From: Bacteroides sp.
GTDB taxonomy: Bacteria > Bacteroidota > Bacteroidia > Bacteroidales > Muribaculaceae
Assembly: GCA_014801785.1 (NCBI GenBank)
Contig: JAAVDN010000009.1
Coordinates: 1-64,000 of the forward strand
Reading direction: 5' to 3'
DNA: 64,000 nucleotides
How positions within the stretch are numbered: position 1 is the first letter of the stretch; each line of letters starts with the position of its first letter. A model generated the notes under the pieces. That model had not been told where the DNA came from. It made no database searches and saw only the letters and a program-made list of their open reading frames with translations. A program made the position numbers and the translations under genes. Below, piece by piece: positions 40,049 through 49,560 of the stretch.

Positions 40049-40514
40049 TCTCTCTTTCTCTGATTATTTCACTTAGAACATCTGAGGGTAATCTGTTCGC
40101 GGCCATACTGAATATGAAGCCATGACTATACGCAACTCCATCTGTGATAACATCGGTCAAAAGACCATTGAAATACAGAAACATCTCTGGATTTACAAAG
40201 GCTAAGAAAACAAAAGCTAATTCTGCCGCTACCAGTATATGACCATTAGCATTTTGATAGAATAGTTCTGATGTTTTCTTTTTATAGGATTTTGCAAGTG
40301 TTTCGATAAAGTGCCTATTGGCTCTCATAAACACTTTGTAATCAATGGCTGGCAGCTTATTGGTTTCGATATAGGCCGTATAATCAAATACAGCCTTGCC
40401 TTCTCCTAAAAAGCCAAAATTCAGATCCGATATTTCCGGTAACAGAATCTCGTCAGTTTTAACTTCTTCTTTGAGAATTGTGGTTTTGTAGTCCATAGTC
40501 TTACTCAAACACAT
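40026..40514 (-). CDS. Hypothetical protein
   Basis: The 162-residue product has a hydrophobic segment (about residues 93-118, ILVAAELAFVFLAFVNPEMF) that may be membrane-embedded or a buried helix. It starts at 40514 (14-base overlap) or at 40496 (MDYKTT). No family was recognised. Confidence 0.55.
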   Translation of the reverse strand: MCLSKTMDYKTTILKEEVKTDEILLPEISDLNFGFLGEGKAVFDYTAYIETNKLPAIDYKVFMRANRHFIETLAKSYKKKTSELFYQNANGHILVAAELAFVFLAFVNPEMFLYFNGLLTDVITDGVAYSHGFIFSMAANRLPSDVLSEIIRERENDPAGSE

Positions 40515-40920
40515 CCATTATTTTGGTTTCTGTGATACTGGCGATTGTATAATCTGCCATCGTATCCTTCATTCCTTTCTGGAAATTGTCATACGCGCTA
40601 CGGAAATCGCGTGCCTGAACCAGATAATAAGAAGATGTCAGCTTCTCAGTGTTGGTCTTTTCATTAAGGCTTATGAAGTTTGCCTTCACCTTGTACCAGA
40701 AATCACCTTCCGGGTTGTAAAAGACCTCAACGATATTGGATTTAGTCACAGCCGATACTGAAAAATCTCCCGAAATAAAGGGGCGCACTTCTTCAGTAAC
40801 GCGGGCTTCAGCTTCTGTAAAAGATAAGGCTTTCACAAGATAAGGTTCGTTGATTTCCTTAATCTTCCCATTCTGCAACTGCTTTTTGAATTTCACTTTT
40901 GCTTCAATAAAAGCTCTCAT
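40501..40920 (-). CDS. DUF4494 protein
   Basis: The 139-residue product matches DUF4494 by pattern: EPYLVKALSFTEAEARVTEE, FISGDFSVSAV and the C-terminal TMADYTIASITETKIMDVFE. The family is common in Bacteroidetes chromosomes and mobile elements; its function is unknown. Its presence supports a Bacteroidales host. Confidence 0.8.
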   Translation of the reverse strand: MRAFIEAKVKFKKQLQNGKIKEINEPYLVKALSFTEAEARVTEEVRPFISGDFSVSAVTKSNIVEVFYNPEGDFWYKVKANFISLNEKTNTEKLTSSYYLVQARDFRSAYDNFQKGMKDTMADYTIASITETKIMDVFE

Positions 40921-40953
40921 GTAAGTTGGTTTTGAAGTTTTAACTGCGTATCA

Positions 40954-41154
40954 TCATTTAATTTCATCAAGATTGATGTAAAGAGCATGGTCAGGGATCT
41001 TTTCTGGACCGATTGCCCTGGGGTATTTGTATAACTCCCAACTGTGATCGGTATATCTCTTAAAGATATAGGTATCATAAGATGTGCCTATCTTTAAGCA
41101 GATATTACAACTTTCAATAGGGGGAGTCTTTTTTAAGTTCTTCCAGTTTGTCAT
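40954..41154 (-). CDS. Small hypothetical protein
   Basis: The 66-residue product (MTNWKNLKKTPPIESCNICL) has one CxxC pair and no other recognised feature. It is the first gene of the minus-strand unit that diverges from the virion operon. Confidence 0.5.
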   Translation of the reverse strand: MTNWKNLKKTPPIESCNICLKIGTSYDTYIFKRYTDHSWELYKYPRAIGPEKIPDHALYINLDEIK

Positions 41155-41159
41155 TTGAC

Positions 41160-41380
41160 TGTAGTTTTTAGAGTGGAGTTTGATGTACTCCTATATATAA
41201 TAGTATTGGGTGTATAGTGAGATTGAGCAAAGTGAAACCAAAAATGTTATAAGTATTTGATAATCTGTAATAAAAAAAATTGAAAAATTTTTATTACAAC
41301 TGTGTATTGAGAGAATTTATGGTATTCAGGTGTTCTTGACGGGGCTATACAGTAAGACTATTACCAATAAAATCAAGATT
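41160..41380 (+). promoter_or_regulatory. Control region of the virion operon
   Basis: This 220-base gap holds one AAAGTGAAACC element (41229-41239) and a perfect 11-base-pair inverted repeat (TGTAATAAAAA at 41266-41276, TTTTTATTACA at 41288-41298). A TTG … TAAGTATTTG stretch downstream of the element is only a weak match to the bacteroidetal promoter, so the virion operon may use a different, activated promoter. Confidence 0.5.
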
Positions 41381-42712
41381 ATGCGCAAACGCACAGAAAA
41401 TAATTCAAATGGTAATTTCTTTACTGATGAGGCTCTGATAGCCCATTTCAACATAGTAAAAAAGACCATTACCGAATATACCGATGAGCTGACACGTCGA
41501 TGCAGATATAAGAGCGTAGTCAGTCAGGTTGAGGACGGCACCATTATGGATGACCGTTCCAGACTCATAGACCTATATGAAGGCTGCTATATTCAAAATG
41601 CCCATCTCCAGGGTACGATTCTCACACTATTTTCTCAGTTAGTGGGAAAACGGTATATGTTTGCTCGTGAGGACAAAGATGGTAAATGGATTAGGGATCC
41701 TAAACAATCAAAGATTTGCCAAGGATCTCAGTTTGAAAAAATCATTAAGGGCATTATCGAAGCGGAGCTGTATGGCTACACACTTCTTGAAATTATGCCG
41801 GAACTTGACCCCAATACTGGATTACTTAAAGAGGTGAACAGTATTGAGCGCCGTAATATCCTTCCAGATCAACGTCGCGTAATCCAACGCTGGGGCCAAT
41901 GGAGTCCGGGCTGGGATTTGGATGCAGAGCAATATAAGCACAACTATATCCTCGTCAATACCGGTGGGTTCGGTATTTTTGCTGCTACCACGCCAAATAT
42001 CCTTGCTCAGAAATATACCATAAGTAACTGGGTAAACTTCAGCCATACTTATGGGCAGCCAATCATTCACGGCAAAACCGAAGCTGAAGATAATGAGTCT
42101 CGACAAAGATTGGCACGAAAAATCGGTTCTGCCGCTCAAAACAAAGTGCTTGTCACCGGTAAGGGCGATGAAATTGACATCAAAGCATTTGCCGCATCCA
42201 ATTCTGAAAAAATTTACCATACTCTCGCAGAGTTTACCAATAAGGAAAATGACAGCCTGATACTTGGTTCTGAATCTATGGCCGGTGCTACTCAGGCTTA
42301 TGTGGGATCCACCAAAGCTCACGAGAACATTTATCGTGCTCGTGTAAATTCATATCGTACTCGCATTGAGAACGTAATGAATGAGCAAGTTGTGCCTGTT
42401 CTGAGATATTGGGGTATAATCACAAATGATGTGTACTTTAAGTACATGAATAAAGTCGAAATGTCAGATGAGAACAAAATCAAACTCTATGATATGCTCA
42501 CTGACAAATACGAGGTTGACCCAGAAGAAATTGACAAAGAATGGGGTGTTGTGGTTGGAACCCAACGTAACTTTGAAGCTGGAACTGGTGGAGGTGGTGT
42601 TGGCGATTGGGATGATGGTGATGGCGACGGCCACCGTATGAGTGATGAAGAATATTACAAACGCTATGGTCATCACAGAAATCGGGTAAATTTTCTGTCA
42701 GGGGTGCATTAA
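41381..42712 (+). CDS. Portal protein, DUF935/Mu gp29-like
   Basis: The ATG at 41381 (MRKRTENNSNGNFFTDEAL) is preferred to the track start. The 443-residue product has the DUF935 pattern: GTILTLFSQLVGKRY in the stem-like region, IEAELYGYTLLEIM, then YGQPIIHGKTEAED and a C-terminal SDENKIKLYDMLTDKYEVDP. The Gly/Asp-rich tail (GGGGVGDWDDGDGDG) is unusual. The portal ring forms the head vertex for DNA packaging and joining. No terminase gene precedes it here. Confidence 0.8.
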   Translation: MRKRTENNSNGNFFTDEALIAHFNIVKKTITEYTDELTRRCRYKSVVSQVEDGTIMDDRSRLIDLYEGCYIQNAHLQGTILTLFSQLVGKRYMFAREDKDGKWIRDPKQSKICQGSQFEKIIKGIIEAELYGYTLLEIMPELDPNTGLLKEVNSIERRNILPDQRRVIQRWGQWSPGWDLDAEQYKHNYILVNTGGFGIFAATTPNILAQKYTISNWVNFSHTYGQPIIHGKTEAEDNESRQRLARKIGSAAQNKVLVTGKGDEIDIKAFAASNSEKIYHTLAEFTNKENDSLILGSESMAGATQAYVGSTKAHENIYRARVNSYRTRIENVMNEQVVPVLRYWGIITNDVYFKYMNKVEMSDENKIKLYDMLTDKYEVDPEEIDKEWGVVVGTQRNFEAGTGGGGVGDWDDGDGDGHRMSDEEYYKRYGHHRNRVNFLSGVH

Positions 42713-42756
42713 AAGGCGGATGCACCTCTGACCTTGCCAAGCAGGTAAAAGCTGCC

Positions 42757-43611
42757 ATGACAGAAGAACAACAAACCGAACATGACAGTGATTATCAATC
42801 TTTGGTAGCCTTATTCATACAGTTATTAAAGTCCTTGCACAACGATGATAAGGAGGAGGCTCTTTATGCTCTTTCAGAGTTAAGAACAGCTATTGCTTTC
42901 AAACACGTTGTCAAGGGATTGGGAATAGAAGTCGATAATGCTCTTCAGCTTCTAAAAAATTCTGAGGATAAAAATCTTACCCAATATGAAAAAGATCTTA
43001 TAGACCGTCTTACTGCCGGCATTCTCAATCTGATTGATTTCTCCGTCTGTGAAGAATATCAACTCTACGAGGAGGTATCAGATGTTGTAGGCGATACTGA
43101 AATAGACTTCAATTCTGATGACTATGATGATTTACATGCTTTGTGCAAAAAGTATAATGATCAGTATTCTGCCATTGAAAACTCTGATATTGAATATGCC
43201 GGAATGGTTGCTGCGTTGTGGATGAAAATGTCCGCGACTGATTATGCTGTTTATTGGACTCAAAATGATGCAAAAGTTAGACCTTGGCACATGGCTTTAC
43301 AAGGTTATGCCGCTCCCAGAGATGAGTTTCCATCGTGGATGATTCCACCCATTGAATATAACTGTCGTTGTTTCTTGGAAATACTGGAAACACCTCGCGC
43401 TGATGCAAAATTAAGTCAAATCAAAGGCTCTGCTAAAGACTTTATAAAACCGAAGCAACTTAACAGTGTGTATAGTGAATCTTTGGCAAAATGTGGTAGA
43501 ATTTTTGGTCCAACTCATAGCTACTTTTCAATAAAAGATTCTGATAAGGATATGCTAATGGGTTTTGTTTCAAGATTAAGAGAAAAATATTATGTCTCGG
43601 CAGAAGTTTGA
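42757..43611 (+). CDS. Minor head protein, Mu gpF-like
   Basis: The 284-residue product contains KVRPWHMALQGYAAPRDEFP … IEYNCRCFLEI (about residues 170-210), the conserved segment of the Mu gpF/SPP1 gp7 head morphogenesis family (R-x-x-H … C-R-C). The N-terminal half is helical and acidic. It follows the portal as in Mu-like phages and overlaps the next gene by 20 bases. Confidence 0.75.
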   Translation: MTEEQQTEHDSDYQSLVALFIQLLKSLHNDDKEEALYALSELRTAIAFKHVVKGLGIEVDNALQLLKNSEDKNLTQYEKDLIDRLTAGILNLIDFSVCEEYQLYEEVSDVVGDTEIDFNSDDYDDLHALCKKYNDQYSAIENSDIEYAGMVAALWMKMSATDYAVYWTQNDAKVRPWHMALQGYAAPRDEFPSWMIPPIEYNCRCFLEILETPRADAKLSQIKGSAKDFIKPKQLNSVYSESLAKCGRIFGPTHSYFSIKDSDKDMLMGFVSRLREKYYVSAEV

Positions 43612-44515
43612 CCCCAGTAAAGTCCAAACCCAATTTGGCAAACATTTCTATGAGGGTCAACAACTGGGTTCGCATAGGGAGCGATTGTATAATCAATGGC
43701 TCCGTAATCAGAATGGTGGTACGGTAAAAGGCCGTGCCACTTTTCCTAAACAATATGGCAAATATTTCAGTTCCGGAACAAAATTCACCAACCGACAAGG
43801 ACATTTGGCATCTTGGGCCAAACCAATGTCATTGAGAGGTGGCTCCAATCCTAATTATAACTGGAGTCGCCCAAGCTATCTTGACTCAAAAGGAGTTGTT
43901 CACAAAGGCTCATCAAGTGGACGTTGGGGTTCTGATATAAATCAGGGGAAAAGAGGTGCTGGAGGGTCTGTCACAATTCTTCATGGCACAAAGCAATGGA
44001 TTCGTCAGATCCAAATCAGCTTGTATGCTTTACGAGTACAATCTGAGAATTTTCGTGTTGTCGTTGGTCGCAGAGCGATGAAGGTGTTTCAAAACTCTTT
44101 CAAGTATCAACAATTTTACAGTAGTCGTTCTCGAAGATGGACCTCCCTCTCAGCATATACCCTTAAAAAACGCGCCAGCAGAGGTACTGGTAATCGAATT
44201 TTGAAGGAGTATGGTGATTTATATAAATCGATTAAAATTGATGAAAATGCTGGAGCAGCAAGGACACGAGTTTATACAGACATCGTACCAGCCAATTCTG
44301 CTCATCACAAGAAACACAGTATTTGTTATGCCGGATATCACAATGAAGGTAAAGGCACATACGGAAGCGCATGGAACGGCCATAAGCCAAAACCATACAT
44401 AAAACGACAGTTTATGGGCCACTCATCTTACTTGAATCCATTTACTGATAGTTTTATGAGAAAGATGATGAAGTTGTACCTCTTTGATAGCGTTTTCCTT
44501 GTAAAGAAATCCTGA
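43592..44515 (+). CDS. Phage virion morphogenesis (gpG-like) protein
   Basis: The 307-residue product has a polar N-terminal extension rich in Gly and Asn, and a C-terminal domain (VVGRRAMKVFQNSFKYQQFY … WTSLSAYTLKKRASRGTG … YAGYHNEGKGTYGSAW … PYIKRQFMG) that follows the phage virion morphogenesis family, a tail-completion or connector component. Its place after gpF agrees with Mu-like gene order. Confidence 0.65.
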   Translation: MSRQKFDPSKVQTQFGKHFYEGQQLGSHRERLYNQWLRNQNGGTVKGRATFPKQYGKYFSSGTKFTNRQGHLASWAKPMSLRGGSNPNYNWSRPSYLDSKGVVHKGSSSGRWGSDINQGKRGAGGSVTILHGTKQWIRQIQISLYALRVQSENFRVVVGRRAMKVFQNSFKYQQFYSSRSRRWTSLSAYTLKKRASRGTGNRILKEYGDLYKSIKIDENAGAARTRVYTDIVPANSAHHKKHSICYAGYHNEGKGTYGSAWNGHKPKPYIKRQFMGHSSYLNPFTDSFMRKMMKLYLFDSVFLVKKS

Positions 44516-44539
44516 GCTATTATCAATAAAGATTGAACA

Positions 44540-45292
44540 ATGATTGTAGATAAGAAAAATAATAAAGTCATAAGTGGCAATAAAAACAGTGCCGTCGCAC
44601 CGCCTACGGAAAAGCCCAAGGAGCAACCTGAAAAACCTCTTCAGGTTGAATCTAATGGGCCAATGGATGTATTGAAAGCGATGAAAGAGATTCTTCGCTC
44701 AGTAACTTGGGAATATGGTGTGCCTGGTAGTCCAAAAATCTTTGCTACTGTGCAAATTGATGATGGCCAATATGAGCGTATTATCTCCCCCAGTGGCAAT
44801 AAAGAAGAAACTTTAGGATTTCCGGCAGCCTTTGTTCACTTCATAAACTGGAGATACTTAGTTCAACAATCTCGCATTAATGAAGGCCGGGCCGAATTAA
44901 GAATCCGTTTTATCCTCAATAGTCTAAACGTACATGAAGACGGACATGATATGGATGTGTATTACGTTGCAGAACGCATCCATCAAACTATTCAGGAAAA
45001 CATCAGCAAATATGCGTGTTTGCAGGAACGCTGTCAGCTTGAATATGTTGATCCGATGGAAAGTTTCGATCATGGCTTGCAACCTTGTTGGATGACTTAT
45101 GAAATTTGGTTTAAGCAACGGAATATCTGGGTGACTCGCAATAAGATTTACAAGAAATTTGTTTGTCCTCCATTTACCAACCATGCCGACCAAGACCCCT
45201 CTATCGAAGGGGTTAATCCTGATGAACATAACAATCTGGATCATCCCAGAACTTACAATGAAGCTACTGATTTCATCACAAAGCCAAATTAA
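44540..45292 (+). CDS. Head-tail joining or tail terminator candidate
   Basis: The 250-residue product begins with a disordered Pro/Glu-rich part and continues with FPAAFVHFINWRYLVQQSRI and VYYVAERIHQTIQENISKY, an alpha/beta layout like tail terminator proteins. The gene lies between gpG and the protease, where Mu-like phages keep connector genes. Identification is by position and fold-like pattern only. Confidence 0.5.
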   Translation: MIVDKKNNKVISGNKNSAVAPPTEKPKEQPEKPLQVESNGPMDVLKAMKEILRSVTWEYGVPGSPKIFATVQIDDGQYERIISPSGNKEETLGFPAAFVHFINWRYLVQQSRINEGRAELRIRFILNSLNVHEDGHDMDVYYVAERIHQTIQENISKYACLQERCQLEYVDPMESFDHGLQPCWMTYEIWFKQRNIWVTRNKIYKKFVCPPFTNHADQDPSIEGVNPDEHNNLDHPRTYNEATDFITKPN

Positions 45293-45319
45293 ACATAAAT
45301 AATTGAATAGTTGAAACTT

Positions 45320-45349
45320 AGCCCCTGTTGACCGCAGGGGCTTTTTTGT
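45320..45349 (+). terminator. Intrinsic terminator
   Basis: GCCCCTG pairs with CAGGGGC and is followed by TTTTTTG. It separates the connector genes from the head genes, so capsid genes may have their own promoter. Confidence 0.8.
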
Positions 45350-45380
45350 TGCTCACTATTACTAAGAAAATTGAGCAACA

Positions 45381-46628
45381 ATGGCAAAAAATAAGGAATT
45401 TAAGTTTATCAAAGGTGCTTATTGCGCTGGTGCTCCAGCCGATATTTGCTACTATACTGATGTAGATTACTGGAGTGTTCAAGAATTTCTCTGGGAATTT
45501 GATTACCTCGTCAATTATGTCAATCCCAGTGTAATACGCATCCATATTAACTCTGTCGGTGGCAGTGTCATCGAAGGTATGAGCGTGTTCTCAAAAATCA
45601 TGGATTGTAAAATCCGCACAGAATGCATCAACGACGCTTTGGCCGCTTCAATGGGTTCAATTATCTGGGCCGCCGGTGACGAGCTTTTTATGAAAGATTA
45701 CGCTCTTCTGATGATTCACAATCCATTCTGTAATGCAAACGGAGAGAAGCAATACAATCAAGCAACTGAAGCCTTCACTCAGCAACTTAAAACTATTTAC
45801 GTCAAGCGTTTCGGTCTCTCTGAAGAAGAGGTCGAAAACATAATGAACGGCAAAGAAGGTGAAGATGGAACTTTCCTCACAGCTACTCAGGCGGTTGAAA
45901 AAGGCTTTGTCGATTCAGAGCACATCATCGAAACTCCCAAGGCGGTCAAAGACCAGATTCAGGCAGCTCTTAAAGACACCAAAGACATCGGCCAAATCAA
46001 GGCGATTTACGGATTGGTGGCACCTACACTTCCCTCAACAACTATTAACCAACAGAATGTTACATCAAATTCACAAACAATGGATAAAATCGAAATTTCA
46101 GTTTTTGCCGCCCTTTTCGGACTGACTGGAAAGGAAGCCACCGCCGATAATATCACGGCGAAGTTCAATGAGATTAAAGCTAAAGCTGACAAGGCCGACG
46201 CTCTTCAGACAGCTCTTGACGAAAAAACGACACAGCTGGCTACTGCCAATGCAGAACTTACCGGTGCCAAGAGTTCAATCAGCAATCTGACCGCCGATCT
46301 CGAAAAAGCCAGGGGTGCTCTGAAAGTCTATCAGGAAGCGGAGGCCAAGGCCAAGGAGGATAAGATCAATACTCTCGTTGACAAGGCTATCAAGGATTGC
46401 AAAATCAGCAAGGATGACCGCGAGGACTATATCAAAATGGCCCAGAGCGATTTTGAACTTGCTGAGCGCATACTCGCCAAAATCCCCGCTCGTGACAATC
46501 TCGGACAGATCATCTCTCAGGCCAATCAGGACACCGCTAAAGACGGCATCCGGACTGAGGAACAGAAAGTTCAGGCCAAGGTCGAAGATATTGTGGGTAA
46601 GGACTTCCAGTTCAAGACTCTCGACTAA
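45381..46628 (+). CDS. ClpP-like head maturation protease fused to scaffold
   Basis: The N-terminal 190 or so residues form a ClpP/S49-type protease: IHINSVGGSVIEGMSVF, nucleophile S90 in NDALAASMGS and H113 in MIHNP. The C-terminal half (about 240-400) is Ala/Lys/Glu-rich and coiled-coil, as in scaffold domains (TTQLATANAELTGAKSSISN). Protease-scaffold fusions clip the capsid proteins during head maturation. It lies directly before the major capsid gene. An internal start near MDKIEISVFAAL could produce scaffold alone. Confidence 0.8.
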   Translation: MAKNKEFKFIKGAYCAGAPADICYYTDVDYWSVQEFLWEFDYLVNYVNPSVIRIHINSVGGSVIEGMSVFSKIMDCKIRTECINDALAASMGSIIWAAGDELFMKDYALLMIHNPFCNANGEKQYNQATEAFTQQLKTIYVKRFGLSEEEVENIMNGKEGEDGTFLTATQAVEKGFVDSEHIIETPKAVKDQIQAALKDTKDIGQIKAIYGLVAPTLPSTTINQQNVTSNSQTMDKIEISVFAALFGLTGKEATADNITAKFNEIKAKADKADALQTALDEKTTQLATANAELTGAKSSISNLTADLEKARGALKVYQEAEAKAKEDKINTLVDKAIKDCKISKDDREDYIKMAQSDFELAERILAKIPARDNLGQIISQANQDTAKDGIRTEEQKVQAKVEDIVGKDFQFKTLD

Positions 46629-46671
46629 TCGCCAGCAAATCAATCATTAATATTTTAATTCACAAACAACA

Positions 46672-47727
46672 ATGGCAGCATTTACTTTTAACGCGGGTCA
46701 GAGTAACTATACTGGTGAAGTCCTTGGTGATCTTCTGACTCTTGCCGCACAGGAGAATGAGACCTACAAGGAGGGTCTTATTCACATCAAGTCGGGTATT
46801 CAGAAGAAATATGCTCTTCCGCAGGTTCGCCTCGGTAAAATCATACAGGACCACAAGGCCACTCCTGATTCAAGCGTCGGCGAATATACATTTACAGAGC
46901 GCTATCTGGAGCCGGAGGATTTTATGATCTATCTGGAGTTCAACCCCCGCGACTTCGAGCAGTATTACAAGCCGTTCCAGCCGAAGGGCAATCTGGTATT
47001 CCGCGAACTCGACCCCAAGGTTCAGGCGACTATGATCCGTCTGCTTATGGAACGGGAACAGGAGTACATCAATCAGGCAATCTGGTGTTCGGCTACCGCA
47101 GCAGAACGAGCCAAGATTTCAAGCAGCGATGGCTCTGTTGCCGCCGGTGCAACTGAAATCGGTGGTGAAGCAGATGCAGGCCCCATGAAGTATTTTAACG
47201 GTGCTATCGCCCGTGTGCTCATGAACGCCGCCGCTGCTGCAACATCGGAAGATGCAAAATGTGGTCAGGTCAATATTGCCGGCACCGGCACATTTACCGA
47301 TGGTGAGGCTGTCGAGAAAGAGCTTTACGCAATGTGGGAAGCAACTGCTCCCAAGATCCGCAAGAAAGCCGGTCTCGTCATCCTTATGGACTACAAGTCT
47401 TGGGATGCTTATAACAGGTATCTCTCGGCCAAGACCGTCAAGTACAGTGACAACCGCAAGGAGAACGAACACCGCTTCCAGGGCAAACGCATCATTCCTA
47501 TGGTCGCTCTTCCCAACGACACCATCTTCATGGGTGTGTTCACTACCGGCGTTGACTCGAACCTTTGGATGGGAGTTGACTACGCCAATGATGAGAACGT
47601 CCTTCAGGTTGAAAAGCTCCAGAACAACTCTGAGCTCTACTTCTTCAAGGTTCTTCTCAAAATGGATGTCAACATCGTTCGCCCGTCGGAAATCACAGCT
47701 CACATTCCGTTCAAATACGCTGCGTAA
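46672..47727 (+). CDS. Major capsid protein
   Basis: The 351-residue product directly follows the protease-scaffold gene, the usual place of the major capsid gene. Its composition (GKIIQDHKATPDSSVGEYTF, YLEPEDFMIYLEFNPRDFEQ, C-terminal VNIVRPSEITAHIPF) fits an HK97-fold head protein of Bacteroidales phages. Codon use is biased toward C-ending codons compared with the accessory genes, as expected for high expression. Confidence 0.8.
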   Translation: MAAFTFNAGQSNYTGEVLGDLLTLAAQENETYKEGLIHIKSGIQKKYALPQVRLGKIIQDHKATPDSSVGEYTFTERYLEPEDFMIYLEFNPRDFEQYYKPFQPKGNLVFRELDPKVQATMIRLLMEREQEYINQAIWCSATAAERAKISSSDGSVAAGATEIGGEADAGPMKYFNGAIARVLMNAAAAATSEDAKCGQVNIAGTGTFTDGEAVEKELYAMWEATAPKIRKKAGLVILMDYKSWDAYNRYLSAKTVKYSDNRKENEHRFQGKRIIPMVALPNDTIFMGVFTTGVDSNLWMGVDYANDENVLQVEKLQNNSELYFFKVLLKMDVNIVRPSEITAHIPFKYAA

Positions 47728-47784
47728 TCAAACACAACTCTGTAAGGCGGTGTAAAAGCCGCCTTACTTAAATCTTTCACAACT

Positions 47785-48150
47785 ATGGCTAAAGGCAAAA
47801 AAACCGAAACAGCGAAAGCAGAAGAAACAGTTGTGGTTGATGCTCAGGTCGGAGAAGAGGCAGCAGCTTCAGAACCTACTACAGAGCAGGAAGCACAGCC
47901 GTCAAATGAAATCGAAGAGAGCGAAGAAGCTCCTGAAATCAAGAAGCCCGCCAAAACCAAAAAGGCTTCAACAGAGAGTGAACCGGTTGAAGAGATTTCT
48001 TCTCGTGATGCAGAGCTAATGCGTCTCTATCCCCAGTATGAGAAAATCTGGATCTCCCCGAAGGGATTTGTGCATCCCGAAGGCGCACCCCAGTATCTGC
48101 TGAAAGGCGCAAAACTTCTCAAAAACAAATTTTTCAACAATAAAAGATAA
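47785..48150 (+). CDS. Small structural protein candidate
   Basis: The 121-residue product has a low-complexity Glu/Ala/Lys-rich N-terminal two thirds and a compact C-terminal part (LMRLYPQYEKIWISPKGFVH). It lies between capsid and sheath genes and may be a head or neck decoration protein. No family was recognised. Confidence 0.55.
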   Translation: MAKGKKTETAKAEETVVVDAQVGEEAAASEPTTEQEAQPSNEIEESEEAPEIKKPAKTKKASTESEPVEEISSRDAELMRLYPQYEKIWISPKGFVHPEGAPQYLLKGAKLLKNKFFNNKR

Positions 48151-48156
48151 TTCATA

Positions 48157-49527
48157 ATGGCTACGAATACAAATTTAGGTGGAGTTTTTACCACTGACAT
48201 TGACGGCAAGCGCAATAGCAACGTGTTTCTTAGCACTGAGAATGTTGTCGGCCTTATCTTCGATACCAGTATCGTAGGTGGTCTTGAAAAGGCTCTGGGC
48301 AAGGACACACTCGCTGCTCAGACCTTTGCCAACGGCAATGTTGTGGAGCTCAACACCACTAAGGATGTAGCTGACGCCGGTATCGACGATACTGTTCTTG
48401 CTGGTATTGCAAAATATCATCTTGACAGTTTCTTCAGTCTGGCCGGCGGTACTCAGCGCATTTTTGTCTCATTCATGAACAGCGATGAGGACCCCGATTT
48501 TGAGGCCGTTGAACTGATGCAACTTGCATCCGGCGGCATTATCTATCAGATCGGTGTCTGGACTGGCAAGCCTATTGCCAAGAAGAATATGGATGGATCC
48601 TACTCTGTGGAGGCCGGAAATGTCTGTGCAAAGCTCGAAGCTGTTGCAGAAGTTCTGGGTGGTAAGGTTGGTATTACCAACTATGAGGGCAACGCACCTC
48701 TCAATATGCTGATTTCAGCTCCTGTTCTCAATGAAGCTGTAATCGACATCAAGAAACTTCCTGATCTGAGCGGTCTGGATATGCCCAAAGTAACGGTCCT
48801 TCTGGGGCAGGCTCCCACCGATACCGTCCATGAGCTTATGTATGCTGTCAACCACGTTGCCGATACTGCATCTTATGTTCCCGTAGGATGTGTAGGTGCG
48901 GCCCTCGGTTGTCTTGCAGTCGCTCCGGCCAATGAAAGTATCGCTCATGTCGCCAGCTTCAACCTCGCTGCTGTGATGCAGGATGCAGAGCTCGGTTTTG
49001 GCAATCTCGTCGAGGACGCAGAGAACAAGACCTATGCTGCTGAATCTTCCTTCACCAATATCAAGACACTTGGTTACACCAAGCGTAACACTTATCTTCA
49101 CAAGAATGGCTATGTGTTCCTGGTGAACTACGACGGTCTTGAAAATAGTATCTTCTTCAGCAGCGACCAGACCCTCAGCACCGGCGACTATCGCACTCTC
49201 GCTCGTTGTCGAGTGATGCACAAGAGCCGTCGCGTAGTTCGTAGGGCGCTTCTTCCCCGCGTCAACTCCAATGTTGAAGTTGACATCACTTCCGGTAAAC
49301 TTTCGGCTTCTGTCGTAGCAGAGTTCCAGAACATCGTTATCGAAGCTTTGGATAAGAATATGGTCGAACCCGGCACCTCAAAACCCCAGGTAAGCGGACG
49401 CACTTGCACGATTGATCCTGATCAGAACGTGCTTGACACCGACGCTATAGACATCCACTATAGTCTTGCTCCGCTGGGTGTCACAGGTGAGATCAAGGTT
49501 ACTGAAGGCTTCTCCAACTCCATCTAA
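48157..49527 (+). CDS. Contractile tail sheath protein 1, DUF2586-like
   Basis: The 456-residue product follows the DUF2586 sheath pattern: NVVGLIFDTSIVGGLEKALG near the N terminus, RIFVSFMNSDEDP, then VFLVNYDGLENSIFFSSDQT and RRVVRRALLPRVNSN in the C-terminal half. The sheath contracts to drive the tube into the host. A second paralogue is encoded at 50890-52173. Placed before the tube gene, as in contractile tails. Confidence 0.75.
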   Translation: MATNTNLGGVFTTDIDGKRNSNVFLSTENVVGLIFDTSIVGGLEKALGKDTLAAQTFANGNVVELNTTKDVADAGIDDTVLAGIAKYHLDSFFSLAGGTQRIFVSFMNSDEDPDFEAVELMQLASGGIIYQIGVWTGKPIAKKNMDGSYSVEAGNVCAKLEAVAEVLGGKVGITNYEGNAPLNMLISAPVLNEAVIDIKKLPDLSGLDMPKVTVLLGQAPTDTVHELMYAVNHVADTASYVPVGCVGAALGCLAVAPANESIAHVASFNLAAVMQDAELGFGNLVEDAENKTYAAESSFTNIKTLGYTKRNTYLHKNGYVFLVNYDGLENSIFFSSDQTLSTGDYRTLARCRVMHKSRRVVRRALLPRVNSNVEVDITSGKLSASVVAEFQNIVIEALDKNMVEPGTSKPQVSGRTCTIDPDQNVLDTDAIDIHYSLAPLGVTGEIKVTEGFSNSI

Positions 49528-49560
49528 AGCCAATGTTTAACTAACTAATATATTACAACA

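Noticed and set aside
47119-47703. Minus-strand ORF of 194 codons inside the capsid gene
   Set aside because: It is a shadow of the capsid reading frame caused by codon bias.
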